Assembly: GCA_002813285.1 (NCBI GenBank)
Contig: PHTZ01000001.1
Coordinates: 1,859,501-1,923,500, forward strand
Source of the DNA: Flavobacteriaceae bacterium MAR_2009_75
GTDB taxonomy: Bacteria > Bacteroidota > Bacteroidia > Flavobacteriales > Flavobacteriaceae
Direction: 5' to 3'
DNA: 64,000 nt
Of the stretch, positions 34,008 through 43,312 are shown piece by piece. Each line of letters begins with the position of its first letter. The stretch's first letter is position 1. The position numbers and the translations under genes are program-made. The notes beneath the pieces were generated by a model. It saw nothing but the letters and a program-made list of their open reading frames with translations, had not been told where the DNA came from and did no database searches.

Positions 34008-35624
34008 TTAAAAAGCATACCGCTGTGGCCCACCACGTCGAATTTCTTCACTTGCGTAGGCTTCAAATTTCTTAAAGTTCTCTCGAAAGGCATTGGTCAG
34101 TTTAAAAGCCGTCGTATAATAGGCCTTATCATCGTTCCATGTGGCTCTCGGACTCAAAACACTGGTCGGCACCCCCGGGCACTCTCTGGGTTGTGCTACA
34201 CCAAATACGGAGTGTATATGATACTCATCGTAATTGTACAACCCTAAACCACCATCAAGTACGGCATTGATCATAGCGCGGGTGTATTTTAATTTCATTC
34301 GAGTACCAACACCGTAAGGGCCTCCCGTCCACCCAGTGTTCACCAACCACACATTAACGCCCGCCTCCTGCATTTTTTTACTTAACATCTCGGCGTATTT
34401 AGCGGGGTGCAAGGGCATAAACGGCGCTCCGAAACATGCAGAAAACGAAGGAATAGGTTCTACGACCCCCGCTTCTGTACCGGCCACTTTGGCTGTGTAA
34501 CCCGATATAAAATGGTACGCCGCTTGACTGGGAGTCAGTTTTGATATAGGAGGTAAAACACCAAAGGCATCTGCGGTCAAAAAGAAAATATTCTTCGGAT
34601 TCTTACCAATAGACGGGCGCTGTACGTTTTCTATATGGTATATGGGGTAGCTAACCCGAGTATTTTGAGTGATAGAAGTATCGGAGAAATCTACATTTCC
34701 CTTCTCGTCTAAAATTACGTTCTCGAGAATAGCACCTTTCTTGATGGCTCCAAAAATTTCCGGCTCACTTTCTGCCGACAGGTTGATTACCTTGGCGTAG
34801 CATCCGCCTTCAAAATTAAAAACAGCATTTTCATTGTTCCAGCCATGCTCATCGTCACCTATCAATTTTCGGGAAGCATCCGTTGACAAGGTTGTTTTTC
34901 CGGTACCGGACAATCCGAAAAAAATAGCAGTATCACCCTCTTGCCCCACATTGGCCGAACAGTGCATCGGCATCGTATTCTTCATAACTGGCAATATGAA
35001 ATTCAAGGCCGAAAATATACCTTTCTTGATTTCTCCCGTATAACCTGTACCACCGATCAGTGCCACCTTTTTAGTAAAGTTAAGAATGGCAAAATTATGC
35101 TGTCTTGTACCATCGATATCAGGGTCTGCCATAAATCCTGGGGCATTGATCACAGTCCATTCAGGATCAAAGTTTCTTAACTCTTCCTCCGTAGGTCGAA
35201 TAAACATATTATAGGCAAATAGATTGGACCAAGGGTACTCGGTCACCACCCGAATATCCATACGATAGTTATGATCGGCACAGGCATAACAATCACGCAC
35301 GTAAAGCTCTTTATCGTTCAGATAAGAAATCACCTTTTCATAAAGCGTATCAAACTTTTCCGGAGCAAAGGCAATGTTTATATCACCCCACCAAATTTTG
35401 TCTTGGGTCACCTCATCTTTAACAATGAAACGATCCTTAGGTGATCTACCGGTAAATTCACCAGTGTTGATTGCCAACGCCCCTGAAGAGGCTTCTCTAC
35501 CCATACCTTTTTCTATGGTGATTTTATGAAGTTCATCAGGCGTCAGTTGATAATTGAAATTTGTGTGCGTGATACCATAAGCTTTCAAAGAAATTGAACG
35601 CTTGCTAGTTGTGGAGTTGTTCAT
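34008..35624 (-). CDS. pckA: Phosphoenolpyruvate carboxykinase (ATP)
   Basis: Gluconeogenic enzyme of 538 aa converting oxaloacetate and ATP to PEP. The kinase P-loop is GLSGTGKT (237-244) with HCSANVG before it (221-227, metal-ligand His). R60/SPKDRF is the substrate loop, and FFLTADAFGVLPP and GWTGGPYGVGTRMKL are family blocks. ATP-type rather than GTP-type by these motifs and length. It is transcribed toward the AT-rich acyltransferase island; the DUF423 gene lies 51 bp upstream. Confidence 0.97.
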   Translation of the reverse strand: MNNSTTSKRSISLKAYGITHTNFNYQLTPDELHKITIEKGMGREASSGALAINTGEFTGRSPKDRFIVKDEVTQDKIWWGDINIAFAPEKFDTLYEKVISYLNDKELYVRDCYACADHNYRMDIRVVTEYPWSNLFAYNMFIRPTEEELRNFDPEWTVINAPGFMADPDIDGTRQHNFAILNFTKKVALIGGTGYTGEIKKGIFSALNFILPVMKNTMPMHCSANVGQEGDTAIFFGLSGTGKTTLSTDASRKLIGDDEHGWNNENAVFNFEGGCYAKVINLSAESEPEIFGAIKKGAILENVILDEKGNVDFSDTSITQNTRVSYPIYHIENVQRPSIGKNPKNIFFLTADAFGVLPPISKLTPSQAAYHFISGYTAKVAGTEAGVVEPIPSFSACFGAPFMPLHPAKYAEMLSKKMQEAGVNVWLVNTGWTGGPYGVGTRMKLKYTRAMINAVLDGGLGLYNYDEYHIHSVFGVAQPRECPGVPTSVLSPRATWNDDKAYYTTAFKLTNAFRENFKKFEAYASEEIRRGGPQRYAF

Positions 35625-35675
35625 TAAGTTGAGTTTTAGCTAAAAGATTACTGATATGTAGTTCTAAAATATTCA

Positions 35676-36062
35676 TTAACTGAAACGCCTATAAATCTTA
35701 TACCCGAACAAGCCCCATGCAATAATCAATAAGGCACCTCCGATAGGTGTAACAAAACCTATACTCCGAAAATCAAAACCCGTCAATGTATTGGTTGCCA
35801 ATAAGTATATGGAAAAGGAAAAAAAGATTATACCGCTGACGAGAAGATAGAAGACCACTTTTTTATCCTCGGGCTTTAATTGAGGCAAACCTCCCAGAAT
35901 CAGCAAGAGTATCGCATGATACATTTGATAGTCTATACCGGTTTCAAAAGTTTGTACGCTGTTCTGATCAATCAACTTTTCTAGGCCATGTGCACCAAAT
36001 GCCCCAAGAATTACAGCAGACATGCCAAATAAGATTCCAACACCGCAAATTGTTTTGTTCAT
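35676..36062 (-). CDS. DUF423 membrane protein
   Basis: A 128-aa inner-membrane protein with four hydrophobic helices. The family signature is GAFGAHGLEKLI in the first loop, followed by FETGIDYQMYHAILLL. Function unknown. It sits 51 bp upstream of pckA on the same strand and may be read with it. Confidence 0.9.
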   Translation of the reverse strand: MNKTICGVGILFGMSAVILGAFGAHGLEKLIDQNSVQTFETGIDYQMYHAILLLILGGLPQLKPEDKKVVFYLLVSGIIFFSFSIYLLATNTLTGFDFRSIGFVTPIGGALLIIAWGLFGYKIYRRFS

Positions 36063-36139
36063 AACATCAAAGATATTCTTTTTTAAAATTATAACAATTT
36101 ATACCTTAGTGGATATACGACAAACTTAAAGAAAAGTAC

Positions 36140-37513
36140 ATGCTTCGAAAAATTCTGGTTATCGGCGCAGGAAAATCTACCTCATATCTTCTTGATTATT
36201 TCTTGGAAAAGGCCGAATCTGAACAGCTTCAAATAATTATAGGTGACTTGCATCCGGAAATGATTCCATCCAGAATTAAAAATCAAGCGGCTTGCGAAAT
36301 CGTACAACTTGATATTTTTGACGAGGCCCTACGAAAAAACCTGATCAGCCAATCAAATATTGTAGTATCGATGCTTCCGGCAAGCTTGCATATATTGGTC
36401 GCCCGTGACTGTATTGCTCTCAATAAACATTTGGTCACCGCTTCTTACATCAGTAAAGAACTAAAAGAAATTTCGCCCGCGGCAGAACAAAAGGGACTTA
36501 TTTTCATGAACGAGATAGGTCTTGACCCAGGTATCGATCATATGAGTGCCATGCAGGTAATTGACCGAATTCGTGAAAAAGGTGGAAAGATGTTACTTTT
36601 TGAATCTTTTACAGGAGGATTGGTCGCCCCTGAAAGCGACACCAACCTTTGGAACTACAAATTTACCTGGAACCCTAGAAATGTAGTTCTGGCCGGTCAA
36701 GGCGGTACGGCTAAATTTATTCAAGAAGGCACCTATAAATATATACCCTATTATAGACTGTTCAGAAGAACCGAATACTTTGAAATCGAAGGTTATGGTC
36801 GTTTTGAAGGGTATGCAAATAGAGATTCACTAAACTATCGAGAAGCATACGGACTACAAGATGTACTTACCCTCTATCGCGGCACTTTACGAAGGGTAGG
36901 GTTTTCAAAGGCATGGAACATTTTTGTTCAATTGGGCATGACCGATGACAGCTATGTCATCGAAAACAGCGAGGAAATGTCATTTCGTGATTATACCAAC
37001 CTTTTTCTTCCTTACTCCCCTACAGATTCGGTTGAACTAAAGCTGAGACACTATTTGAAAATAGATCAAGATGATATTGTTTGGGAAAAGCTTTTAGAGC
37101 TCAATCTATTCGATTCGAAGAAAACCATCCCCTTTGTGAAAGCCTCGCCCGCTCAAATGCTTCAATATATATTGGAACAAAATTGGTCGCTAGGCGATGA
37201 TGATAAAGATATGATAGTGATGTACCACAAATTCGGTTATGAACTTGATGGTGAAAAACGACAGATTGATAGCAATATGGTAGTTACCGGAAAGAACAGA
37301 ACACATACGGCTATGGCCAAAACTGTAGGTCTGCCTGTTGCGATGGCTACTCTTGCGATTTTAAATAAAAAAATTACGACACCCGGTGTACAGATACCCA
37401 TTCGAAAAGAGGTTTATGAACCCATATTAGCTGAACTTCAAAAACACGATATCCGTTTTAGGGAATATGAAGTCCCTTATTTTGGATATAATCCTGATAC
37501 CCAAATTATTTAA
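36140..37513 (+). CDS. Saccharopine dehydrogenase-family protein
   Basis: A 457-aa NAD(P)-dependent oxidoreductase. The N-terminal Rossmann segment is LVIGAGKSTSYLLDYF, the catalytic-domain block is NEIGLDPGIDHMSAMQVIDRI, and EGYGRFEGYANRDSL is typical of the LYS9-type C-terminal domain. Family reaction: making or splitting saccharopine in lysine metabolism; in bacteria lacking the aminoadipate pathway other substrates are possible. An Lrp/AsnC regulator follows after 72 bp and an alanine dehydrogenase lies 2.5 kb on, hinting at amino-acid catabolism. Confidence 0.88.
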   Translation: MLRKILVIGAGKSTSYLLDYFLEKAESEQLQIIIGDLHPEMIPSRIKNQAACEIVQLDIFDEALRKNLISQSNIVVSMLPASLHILVARDCIALNKHLVTASYISKELKEISPAAEQKGLIFMNEIGLDPGIDHMSAMQVIDRIREKGGKMLLFESFTGGLVAPESDTNLWNYKFTWNPRNVVLAGQGGTAKFIQEGTYKYIPYYRLFRRTEYFEIEGYGRFEGYANRDSLNYREAYGLQDVLTLYRGTLRRVGFSKAWNIFVQLGMTDDSYVIENSEEMSFRDYTNLFLPYSPTDSVELKLRHYLKIDQDDIVWEKLLELNLFDSKKTIPFVKASPAQMLQYILEQNWSLGDDDKDMIVMYHKFGYELDGEKRQIDSNMVVTGKNRTHTAMAKTVGLPVAMATLAILNKKITTPGVQIPIRKEVYEPILAELQKHDIRFREYEVPYFGYNPDTQII

Positions 37514-37585
37514 ATAGGGAGCTTTTAATCTTGTTTTAATCCTTAATAAATTCTGTATTTTTAATGACAACTTGAAACAAGAACT

Positions 37586-38056
37586 ATGAAATCTAATGAC
37601 GAAAACGTCAAAATCGACGGAATTGACAAAAAAATTCTAAGGTATTTGATGGAGGATGCCCGAAAACCGATTCTTGAAATTGCCCGGAACATAGGCATTT
37701 CGGGTGCGGCCATTCATCAACGGTTACGAAAACTCGAAGCCTCGGGCCTATTAGCAGGTTCTAAATTCGTCATTAACCCAAAAGTGATGGGGTACACTAC
37801 CATGGCATATATTGGTATCTATCTCGATAAGGCCATGAGCAACCCTGTTGCCGTAAAGCAGCTGGCCAAAATACCGGAAATACTAGAATGCCATTACACT
37901 ACGGGAAACTGGTCAATTCTAATCAAAGTACTTTGCCGTGACAATGAACATCTAATGCAGGTATTAAATAAAGAAATACAGCAAATCGAGGGGGTATCCC
38001 GTACAGAAACTTTTATCTCTCTGGCACAACAAATCGATAGACAGATTACTATCTAA
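37586..38056 (+). CDS. Lrp/AsnC-family transcriptional regulator
   Basis: A 156-aa feast/famine regulator. The N-terminal HTH (about 10-60, IDKKILRYLMEDARKPILEIA..GISGAAIHQRLRKLE written here in two pieces) is followed by an alpha-beta ligand-binding RAM domain (about 75-150) with CHYTTGNWSILIKV. It probably binds an amino acid and controls the saccharopine-dehydrogenase gene before it or the alanine dehydrogenase nearby. A bidirectional terminator lies 19 bp after the stop. Confidence 0.93.
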   Translation: MKSNDENVKIDGIDKKILRYLMEDARKPILEIARNIGISGAAIHQRLRKLEASGLLAGSKFVINPKVMGYTTMAYIGIYLDKAMSNPVAVKQLAKIPEILECHYTTGNWSILIKVLCRDNEHLMQVLNKEIQQIEGVSRTETFISLAQQIDRQITI

Positions 38057-38074
38057 AATCACCCTCCTTAAACT

Positions 38075-38103
38075 AAAAAAGCCTGCTCAAACGAGCAGGC
38101 TTT
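38075..38103. terminator. Bidirectional terminator between the Lrp gene and the peptidase gene
   Basis: AAAAAAGCCTGCTC-AAAC-GAGCAGGCTTT. A-run on the left and T-run on the right allow it to end both convergent transcripts. Confidence 0.92.
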
Positions 38104-38126
38104 CCCATATCTATTTTCTAAACATC

Positions 38127-38822
38127 TTAATCTCTACCTCCGAAAACCTGAAGCCCCCAGTAAACCAGGGTTGCCAAAGAACCGATGGCTGCTACCAGAT
38201 AAGTTCTGGCCGCCCATTTTAAGGCATCTTCAGAACCTTTATACTCTTCGGGAGTCACAACATTTTTCGCTTTTAACCACGCCAATGCCCGGTTACTTGC
38301 GTCATATTCCACCGGAAGCGTAATAAAACTGAACAAAGTTGCCAAGCCCATCATGACCAATCCGGCAACCGCGACCCAATATCCAAGTCCGACACCAGCG
38401 GCGGCACCCAACATTAATCCCCCAAAAACTACCCACATCGACATGCTCGAGGTAACACTTACCACGGGCACTAATTTCGACCGTAGCGTTAACCACTCAT
38501 AAGCTTGGGCATGTTGTACCGCATGGCCACATTCGTGTGCTGCAACCGCAGCTGCAGAAGCGTTGCGCTGATTGTATACGCCTTCACTAAGGTTGACCGT
38601 TTTGTTCGCAGGGTTGTAATGATCAGTTAACATTCCGGCAGTGGAAACTACTTTTACATCATTAATACCGTGATCGGCCAACATTTTCTCCGCAATTTCC
38701 GCACCGCTCATTCCATTACGCAAATGCACCTTTGAATAGTGCTTAAATTTGCTTTTAAGCCTACTACTAACGAGCCAGCTCACCAAGGCTATGGCTCCTA
38801 TCAATATATAATAACCCATCAT
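38127..38822 (-). CDS. YugP-like zinc metallopeptidase
   Basis: A 231-aa membrane protein with an N-terminal helix (about 4-20), the zinc-peptidase motif HECGH (96-100) inside AAVAAHECGHAVQHAQ, and two or three further helices after it. The third ligand is probably Glu in LPVEYDASNRAL. Family: neutral zinc metallopeptidase (DUF2268-unrelated, YugP type), site of action at the inner membrane, substrate unknown. Start codon at 38822 or the adjacent in-frame ATG at 38819. Confidence 0.9.
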   Translation of the reverse strand: MMGYYILIGAIALVSWLVSSRLKSKFKHYSKVHLRNGMSGAEIAEKMLADHGINDVKVVSTAGMLTDHYNPANKTVNLSEGVYNQRNASAAAVAAHECGHAVQHAQAYEWLTLRSKLVPVVSVTSSMSMWVVFGGLMLGAAAGVGLGYWVAVAGLVMMGLATLFSFITLPVEYDASNRALAWLKAKNVVTPEEYKGSEDALKWAARTYLVAAIGSLATLVYWGLQVFGGRD

Positions 38823-38895
38823 AACTTTTCTATTTTAAATTATCTTAAAGATACTAAGTTTCCCTTTTCAAACGGAAACACATTTCAAGAAAAGC

Positions 38896-38928
38896 AAAAA
38901 CCCCGCCATATTCGGGCAGGGCATTTTT
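38896..38928 (-). terminator. Terminator after ald
   Basis: On the minus strand GCCCTGCC-CGAATAT-GGCGGGG with one mismatch in the stem, then TTTTTG. It lies 20-50 bp after the ald stop codon. Confidence 0.75.
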
Positions 38929-38947
38929 ACTGACAAAATGTACTTTT

Positions 38948-40048
38948 CTAAACGGCCGATTGGGCCCAATCAAAGGTTTCGGCAATTTCTTTATAAATCA
39001 CCTTTCCATTACTGATGTTCAATCCCTTTTGTAACGAGGCATCTGCTTCACATGCTTTTTCCCAACCTAAATTGGCCAATTTTAAAACGTATGGCAAGGT
39101 AACATTGGTCAATGCCATAGTTGAAGTGTAGGGCACCGCCCCTGGCATATTGGCTACGGTATAGTGAACCACATCATCAATAATATAAATAGGGTCTTCA
39201 TGTGTAGTAGGCCTAGTCGTTTCAACACAGCCTCCTTGGTCTACGGCAACATCGACAATGACCGTACCGGGCCGCATTTCTTTCAACATATCTTTAGTAA
39301 TCAAGTTTGGGGCCTTGGCTCCTTTTAAGAGAACACCACCAATAATCAAATCATGGGTCTTTATATGCTTTCGGATGTTAAACTCGTTCGAGAACTCGGT
39401 TACCACATGGGGCGGCATCACATCGTTTACATAACGCAAACGCTTCATGTTGATATCGAGTATGGTTACATGAGCACCCAAACCTGCTGCCATTTTAGCA
39501 GCTTGAATACCTACAACACCCGCGCCAAGCACCAAGACCTTACCGGGAGCGACCCCAGGAACTCCCCCCAAAAGCACACCTCGACCTTTGACCGGTTTTT
39601 CTAGATATTTCGCACCTTGCTGTATCGCCATACGGCCTGCAACTTCTGACATCGGGGTCAATAAGGGCAAAGTGCCCTCATCATCTTCTACCGTTTCGTA
39701 AGCAATACAGGTAGCTCCACTTTTAATCATCGCTTTGGTCAACGCCTCACTAGAGGCAAAATGAAAGTAGGTGAAAACCACCTGCCCCTTTTGCACCATT
39801 TCATACTCTTGCGCTATCGGCTCTTTTACTTTTACGATCATTTCGCTGATACCATAAACTTGGCCGATAGTATCTAAAATAATGCCTCCCGCCTTTTTAT
39901 AGTCTTTGTCAAAAAAACCACTGCCCTCACCTGCGGTGGACTGAATATAGACGGCGTGGCCATTTTTGGTCAGTTCATAAACCCCGGCAGGGGTCATACC
40001 AACTCTGCTCTCATTGTTCTTGATTTCTTTAGGAACACCAATATTCAT
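38948..40048 (-). CDS. ald: Alanine dehydrogenase
   Basis: NAD-dependent L-alanine dehydrogenase, 366 aa, interconverting alanine with pyruvate and ammonia. The N-terminal block is IGVPKEIKNNESRVGMTPAG, the catalytic His is in TYFHFA (about 96), the NAD-binding Rossmann motif is VLVLGAGVVGIQAAKMA, and VDVAVDQGGCVETTRPTTH is the catalytic Asp region. No N-terminal targeting signal. It stands close to the Lrp regulator and saccharopine dehydrogenase genes. Confidence 0.95.
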   Translation of the reverse strand: MNIGVPKEIKNNESRVGMTPAGVYELTKNGHAVYIQSTAGEGSGFFDKDYKKAGGIILDTIGQVYGISEMIVKVKEPIAQEYEMVQKGQVVFTYFHFASSEALTKAMIKSGATCIAYETVEDDEGTLPLLTPMSEVAGRMAIQQGAKYLEKPVKGRGVLLGGVPGVAPGKVLVLGAGVVGIQAAKMAAGLGAHVTILDINMKRLRYVNDVMPPHVVTEFSNEFNIRKHIKTHDLIIGGVLLKGAKAPNLITKDMLKEMRPGTVIVDVAVDQGGCVETTRPTTHEDPIYIIDDVVHYTVANMPGAVPYTSTMALTNVTLPYVLKLANLGWEKACEADASLQKGLNISNGKVIYKEIAETFDWAQSAV

Positions 40049-40156
40049 AAGGTAGTGGATTTAAAATTTGCCTCTAAATTCCGACAAAAATCAATCACAC
40101 AAAAACAAACACGTTAAAAATTAGAGGTCTTCAAGTGAAAAAACATGTTTTTATAA

Positions 40157-40184
40157 CAAAACACCCCTCAAAATAGAGGGGTGT
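40157..40184 (-). terminator. Terminator after leuS
   Basis: ACACCCCTC and GAGGGGTGT pair over 9 bp around a 6-base AAAATA loop; on the minus strand the stem is followed by TTTGTTAT. It lies about 50 bp after the leuS stop. Confidence 0.85.
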
Positions 40185-40232
40185 CAATTTATTTACATGT
40201 ATTTTCTGAAGTTCACATCGAATAAAAAGGAC

Positions 40233-43232
40233 CTAACCTACAATATTTACAATTTTGCCAGGTACAACGATTACTTTTTTAGGAGTTCTGCCCTGTAATT
40301 GCTGCTGTGTTTTTTCGTGGGCCATTACCGTAGATTCAATTTCTTCTTTCGACATATCTAAGGGCAACTCTAACTTAAAGCGCATTTTTCCGTTAAAGGA
40401 AATTGGATACTCTTTACTGCTCTCGACCAAATATTTTTCTTCGAACTTTGGAAAGGGCGCCTCGGAAATCGATTCTTCATGACCCAACTTTTGCCATAAC
40501 TCTTCGGCGATATGCGGCGCGTACGGACTTACCAAAATAGCCAATGGTTCTAAGACAGCCTTGCTGATACATTTTTGGCCGCTCAATTCATTTACACAGA
40601 TCATAAATGTGGAAACCGTGGTATTAAAGCTAAAATTTTCGATATCTTCTTCGACCTTTTTAATGGTCTTGTGCAACGTTTTCCAAGAATCTTTTGAAGG
40701 CTCGGCTTCGCTTACTTCAAAAGCGCCGTCAGCACCCGAGTGATACAAACGCCATAGTTTTTTCAAGAAGCTATGAACGCCAGTGATACCAGCGGTATTC
40801 CAAGGTTTTGATTGCTCTAATGGGCCTAAAAACATTTCATACAAACGCAAACTGTCTGCCCCGTACTCTTCACAAATCGCATCGGGATTCACCACATTGT
40901 ATTTGGATTTGGACATTTTTTCTACCTCGCGAGCAACTTGAAAAGTATCGTCTTCTTCCTTAATGAAAGTTGGATTTATAAATCCTTGACTAAGAGCCTG
41001 CTTCTTAAATCTATCGATATTTAGTTCATCAGAAGAGTTTACAATACTTACATCCACATGTATTGAAGAAATTCTATAACTAACATTGACCATCTCCGAT
41101 TTGGGAAATTTCTCTCTTAGTATACTTTGGACGTAATCAATTTTATCTTGGTACAAAGTAGACTGGATAAAACTTTTCACTTTATTTTTTGAAATAAACA
41201 AAACATTTTCCAAAATTACTCTTGAACTAAAATCTTTAATTTCTTTGGCATCGTAATGTCCTGTATCAGCTTGATTGATTTCAATAATCGCCCTATTTAC
41301 AAAAGCACTAGTCCCCGTAATCATGCCCTGATTAATCAGTTTTTTAGCAAATTCATCTTTGGGCGCTAAACCTAAATCGAACATAAACTTTTGCCAAAAA
41401 CGACTGTACAGCAAATGGCCGGTGGCGTGCTCGCTACCACCAATGTACAAGTCTACATCTTGCCAATAGTTAATGGCCTTTTGAGAGAAGATTTCCTCAT
41501 CGTTATGGGGGTCCATATAACGATTGAAGTACTGCGAACTCCCCGCCCAACCGGGCATCGTATTTAAATCTAACGAAAATACCGTTTCGTTATCTATTTT
41601 ACTGTTGCTTACCACTTTATTGGCAACCGTATCCCAAGCCCATTCGGTGGCGTTGCCCAAAGGCGGTTCGCCGGTCTCGGTAGGCAGGTATTTATCCACT
41701 TCTGGCAAGGTAATGGGCAAATATTGCTCTTCGATCATATGTGGCAGACCATCGGCATCATAATACACCGGAAAAGGTTCGCCCCAATAGCGCTGACGAC
41801 TAAAAACGGCATCACGAAGTCGGTAATTTATCTTTCCTTCGCCCTGACCCAATTTTTCCAGTTCAGCAATCGCTTTTTTGGTGGCCTTCTTATAGGGTAG
41901 GTCGTTGAGAAAATCAGAATTGGCAATGACCGTATTTTCCTTGTCCGCAAAGGCCTCCTCAGAAATATCCACACCTTTAAAAATATTGGGAATATCGATA
42001 CCGAAGTGCTTGGCAAAATCATAATCACGTTGATCCCCGCAAGGCACCGACATTACGGCTCCTGTTCCATAACCGGCCAAAACATAATCGCCGATCCAAA
42101 TAGGTATAGGCTCTTTCGTAAAAGGATGCTCGGCATAGGCCCCGGTAAAAGCACCGGATATTGTTTTAACATCGGCCATTCGTTCACGTTCCGAACGTTT
42201 TGCCGTAGCTTCAATATAAGTCTCTACTGCCTCTTTTTGTTCGGCTGTAGTTATCTGCTGCACCAAGTCGTGTTCGGGTGCCAAGGTCATAAAACTAACG
42301 CCAAAAATGGTATCGGGCCTAGTGGTAAAAACAGAGATTTCTTTATCCGATCCTTTCACCTTAAAACTGACCGATGCTCCAACACTACGACCGATCCAAT
42401 TGGTCTGCGAATCTTTTAAAGGCTGTGGCCAATCCACTTTTTGAAGTCCATCGAGCAAACGTTGGGCATAAGCGGTTATACGCATGCTCCATTGGGTCAT
42501 TTTTTTTCGTACCAAAGGATGACCGCCACGCTCAGAAACGCCGTTTACGATTTCATCATTGGCCAGTACGGTTCCTAAAGCGGGGCACCAGTTGACCTCA
42601 CTTTCCGCTAAATAGGTCAATCTATATTTGAGTAGCGTTTCTTGCTTTTCTTTCTCTGAGAAAGCGTTCCATTCCGCGGCCGAAAAGTTAGATACGTCAT
42701 CATCGCAAACCGCATGTATACTGCTATTTCCTTCTTTTTCAAAAACGGTAACCAAATCGGTGATCGCTTCCGCCTTATCGGAATCTTTATTGTACCACGA
42801 ATTGAACAATTGAATGAAAATCCACTGTGTCCATTTATAATACTTCGGGCTCGAGGTACGCACTTCCCTACTCCAATCAAAAGAAAAACCGAGTTGGTCT
42901 AACTGCCTACGGTAGGTTGTTATGTTTTTCTCGGTCGTGACCGCTGGATGCTGCCCTGTTTGAATGGCATATTGTTCCGCCGGCAAACCAAAAGAATCAT
43001 ACCCTTGAGGGTGCAAAACGTTAAAACCTTTATGTCTTTTGTAACGTGCATAGATATCACTGGCGATATAACCGAGCGGATGCCCCACATGCAAACCTGC
43101 CCCCGAGGGGTAAGGAAACATGTCCAACACATAGAACTTCTCCTTTTCAGAATTGTTCTGCGCCTTGAACGTTTGGTTCTTGGCCCAGTATTCTTGCCAT
43201 TTTTTCTCTATGCTATTGAAATCGTACTGCAT
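40233..43232 (-). CDS. leuS: Leucine--tRNA ligase
   Basis: Class I synthetase of 999 aa. The HIGH motif is LHVGHPLGY, the CP1 editing domain has TTRPDTIFG and GTGAVMSVPCGD, and the KMSKS loop is EKMSKSKYNVV. Between the GMITGTSAF block and the KMSKS loop lies an insert of roughly 150 residues (IEINQADTGHYDAKEI to EEDDTFQVAREV). A shorter insert with SSIHVDVSIVNSSDEL is familiar in flavobacterial LeuRS, but part of this one (about KDFSSRVILENVLFIS to YVQSILREKFP) seems extra. It is divergent from ftsX. Confidence 0.97.
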   Translation of the reverse strand: MQYDFNSIEKKWQEYWAKNQTFKAQNNSEKEKFYVLDMFPYPSGAGLHVGHPLGYIASDIYARYKRHKGFNVLHPQGYDSFGLPAEQYAIQTGQHPAVTTEKNITTYRRQLDQLGFSFDWSREVRTSSPKYYKWTQWIFIQLFNSWYNKDSDKAEAITDLVTVFEKEGNSSIHAVCDDDVSNFSAAEWNAFSEKEKQETLLKYRLTYLAESEVNWCPALGTVLANDEIVNGVSERGGHPLVRKKMTQWSMRITAYAQRLLDGLQKVDWPQPLKDSQTNWIGRSVGASVSFKVKGSDKEISVFTTRPDTIFGVSFMTLAPEHDLVQQITTAEQKEAVETYIEATAKRSERERMADVKTISGAFTGAYAEHPFTKEPIPIWIGDYVLAGYGTGAVMSVPCGDQRDYDFAKHFGIDIPNIFKGVDISEEAFADKENTVIANSDFLNDLPYKKATKKAIAELEKLGQGEGKINYRLRDAVFSRQRYWGEPFPVYYDADGLPHMIEEQYLPITLPEVDKYLPTETGEPPLGNATEWAWDTVANKVVSNSKIDNETVFSLDLNTMPGWAGSSQYFNRYMDPHNDEEIFSQKAINYWQDVDLYIGGSEHATGHLLYSRFWQKFMFDLGLAPKDEFAKKLINQGMITGTSAFVNRAIIEINQADTGHYDAKEIKDFSSRVILENVLFISKNKVKSFIQSTLYQDKIDYVQSILREKFPKSEMVNVSYRISSIHVDVSIVNSSDELNIDRFKKQALSQGFINPTFIKEEDDTFQVAREVEKMSKSKYNVVNPDAICEEYGADSLRLYEMFLGPLEQSKPWNTAGITGVHSFLKKLWRLYHSGADGAFEVSEAEPSKDSWKTLHKTIKKVEEDIENFSFNTTVSTFMICVNELSGQKCISKAVLEPLAILVSPYAPHIAEELWQKLGHEESISEAPFPKFEEKYLVESSKEYPISFNGKMRFKLELPLDMSKEEIESTVMAHEKTQQQLQGRTPKKVIVVPGKIVNIVG

Positions 43233-43312
43233 CGGTTGTCCGTTTTTTCTATGTCGCGCAAAAATAAGTTTATTCGATTTACTTTCCTAAATTTACGGTC
43301 GTATAGACACTT

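Noticed and set aside
42006-42419. 137-codon open frame on the plus strand inside leuS
   Set aside because: Antisense to the editing domain of LeuRS; Cys/His-rich by chance, no zinc-finger spacing.
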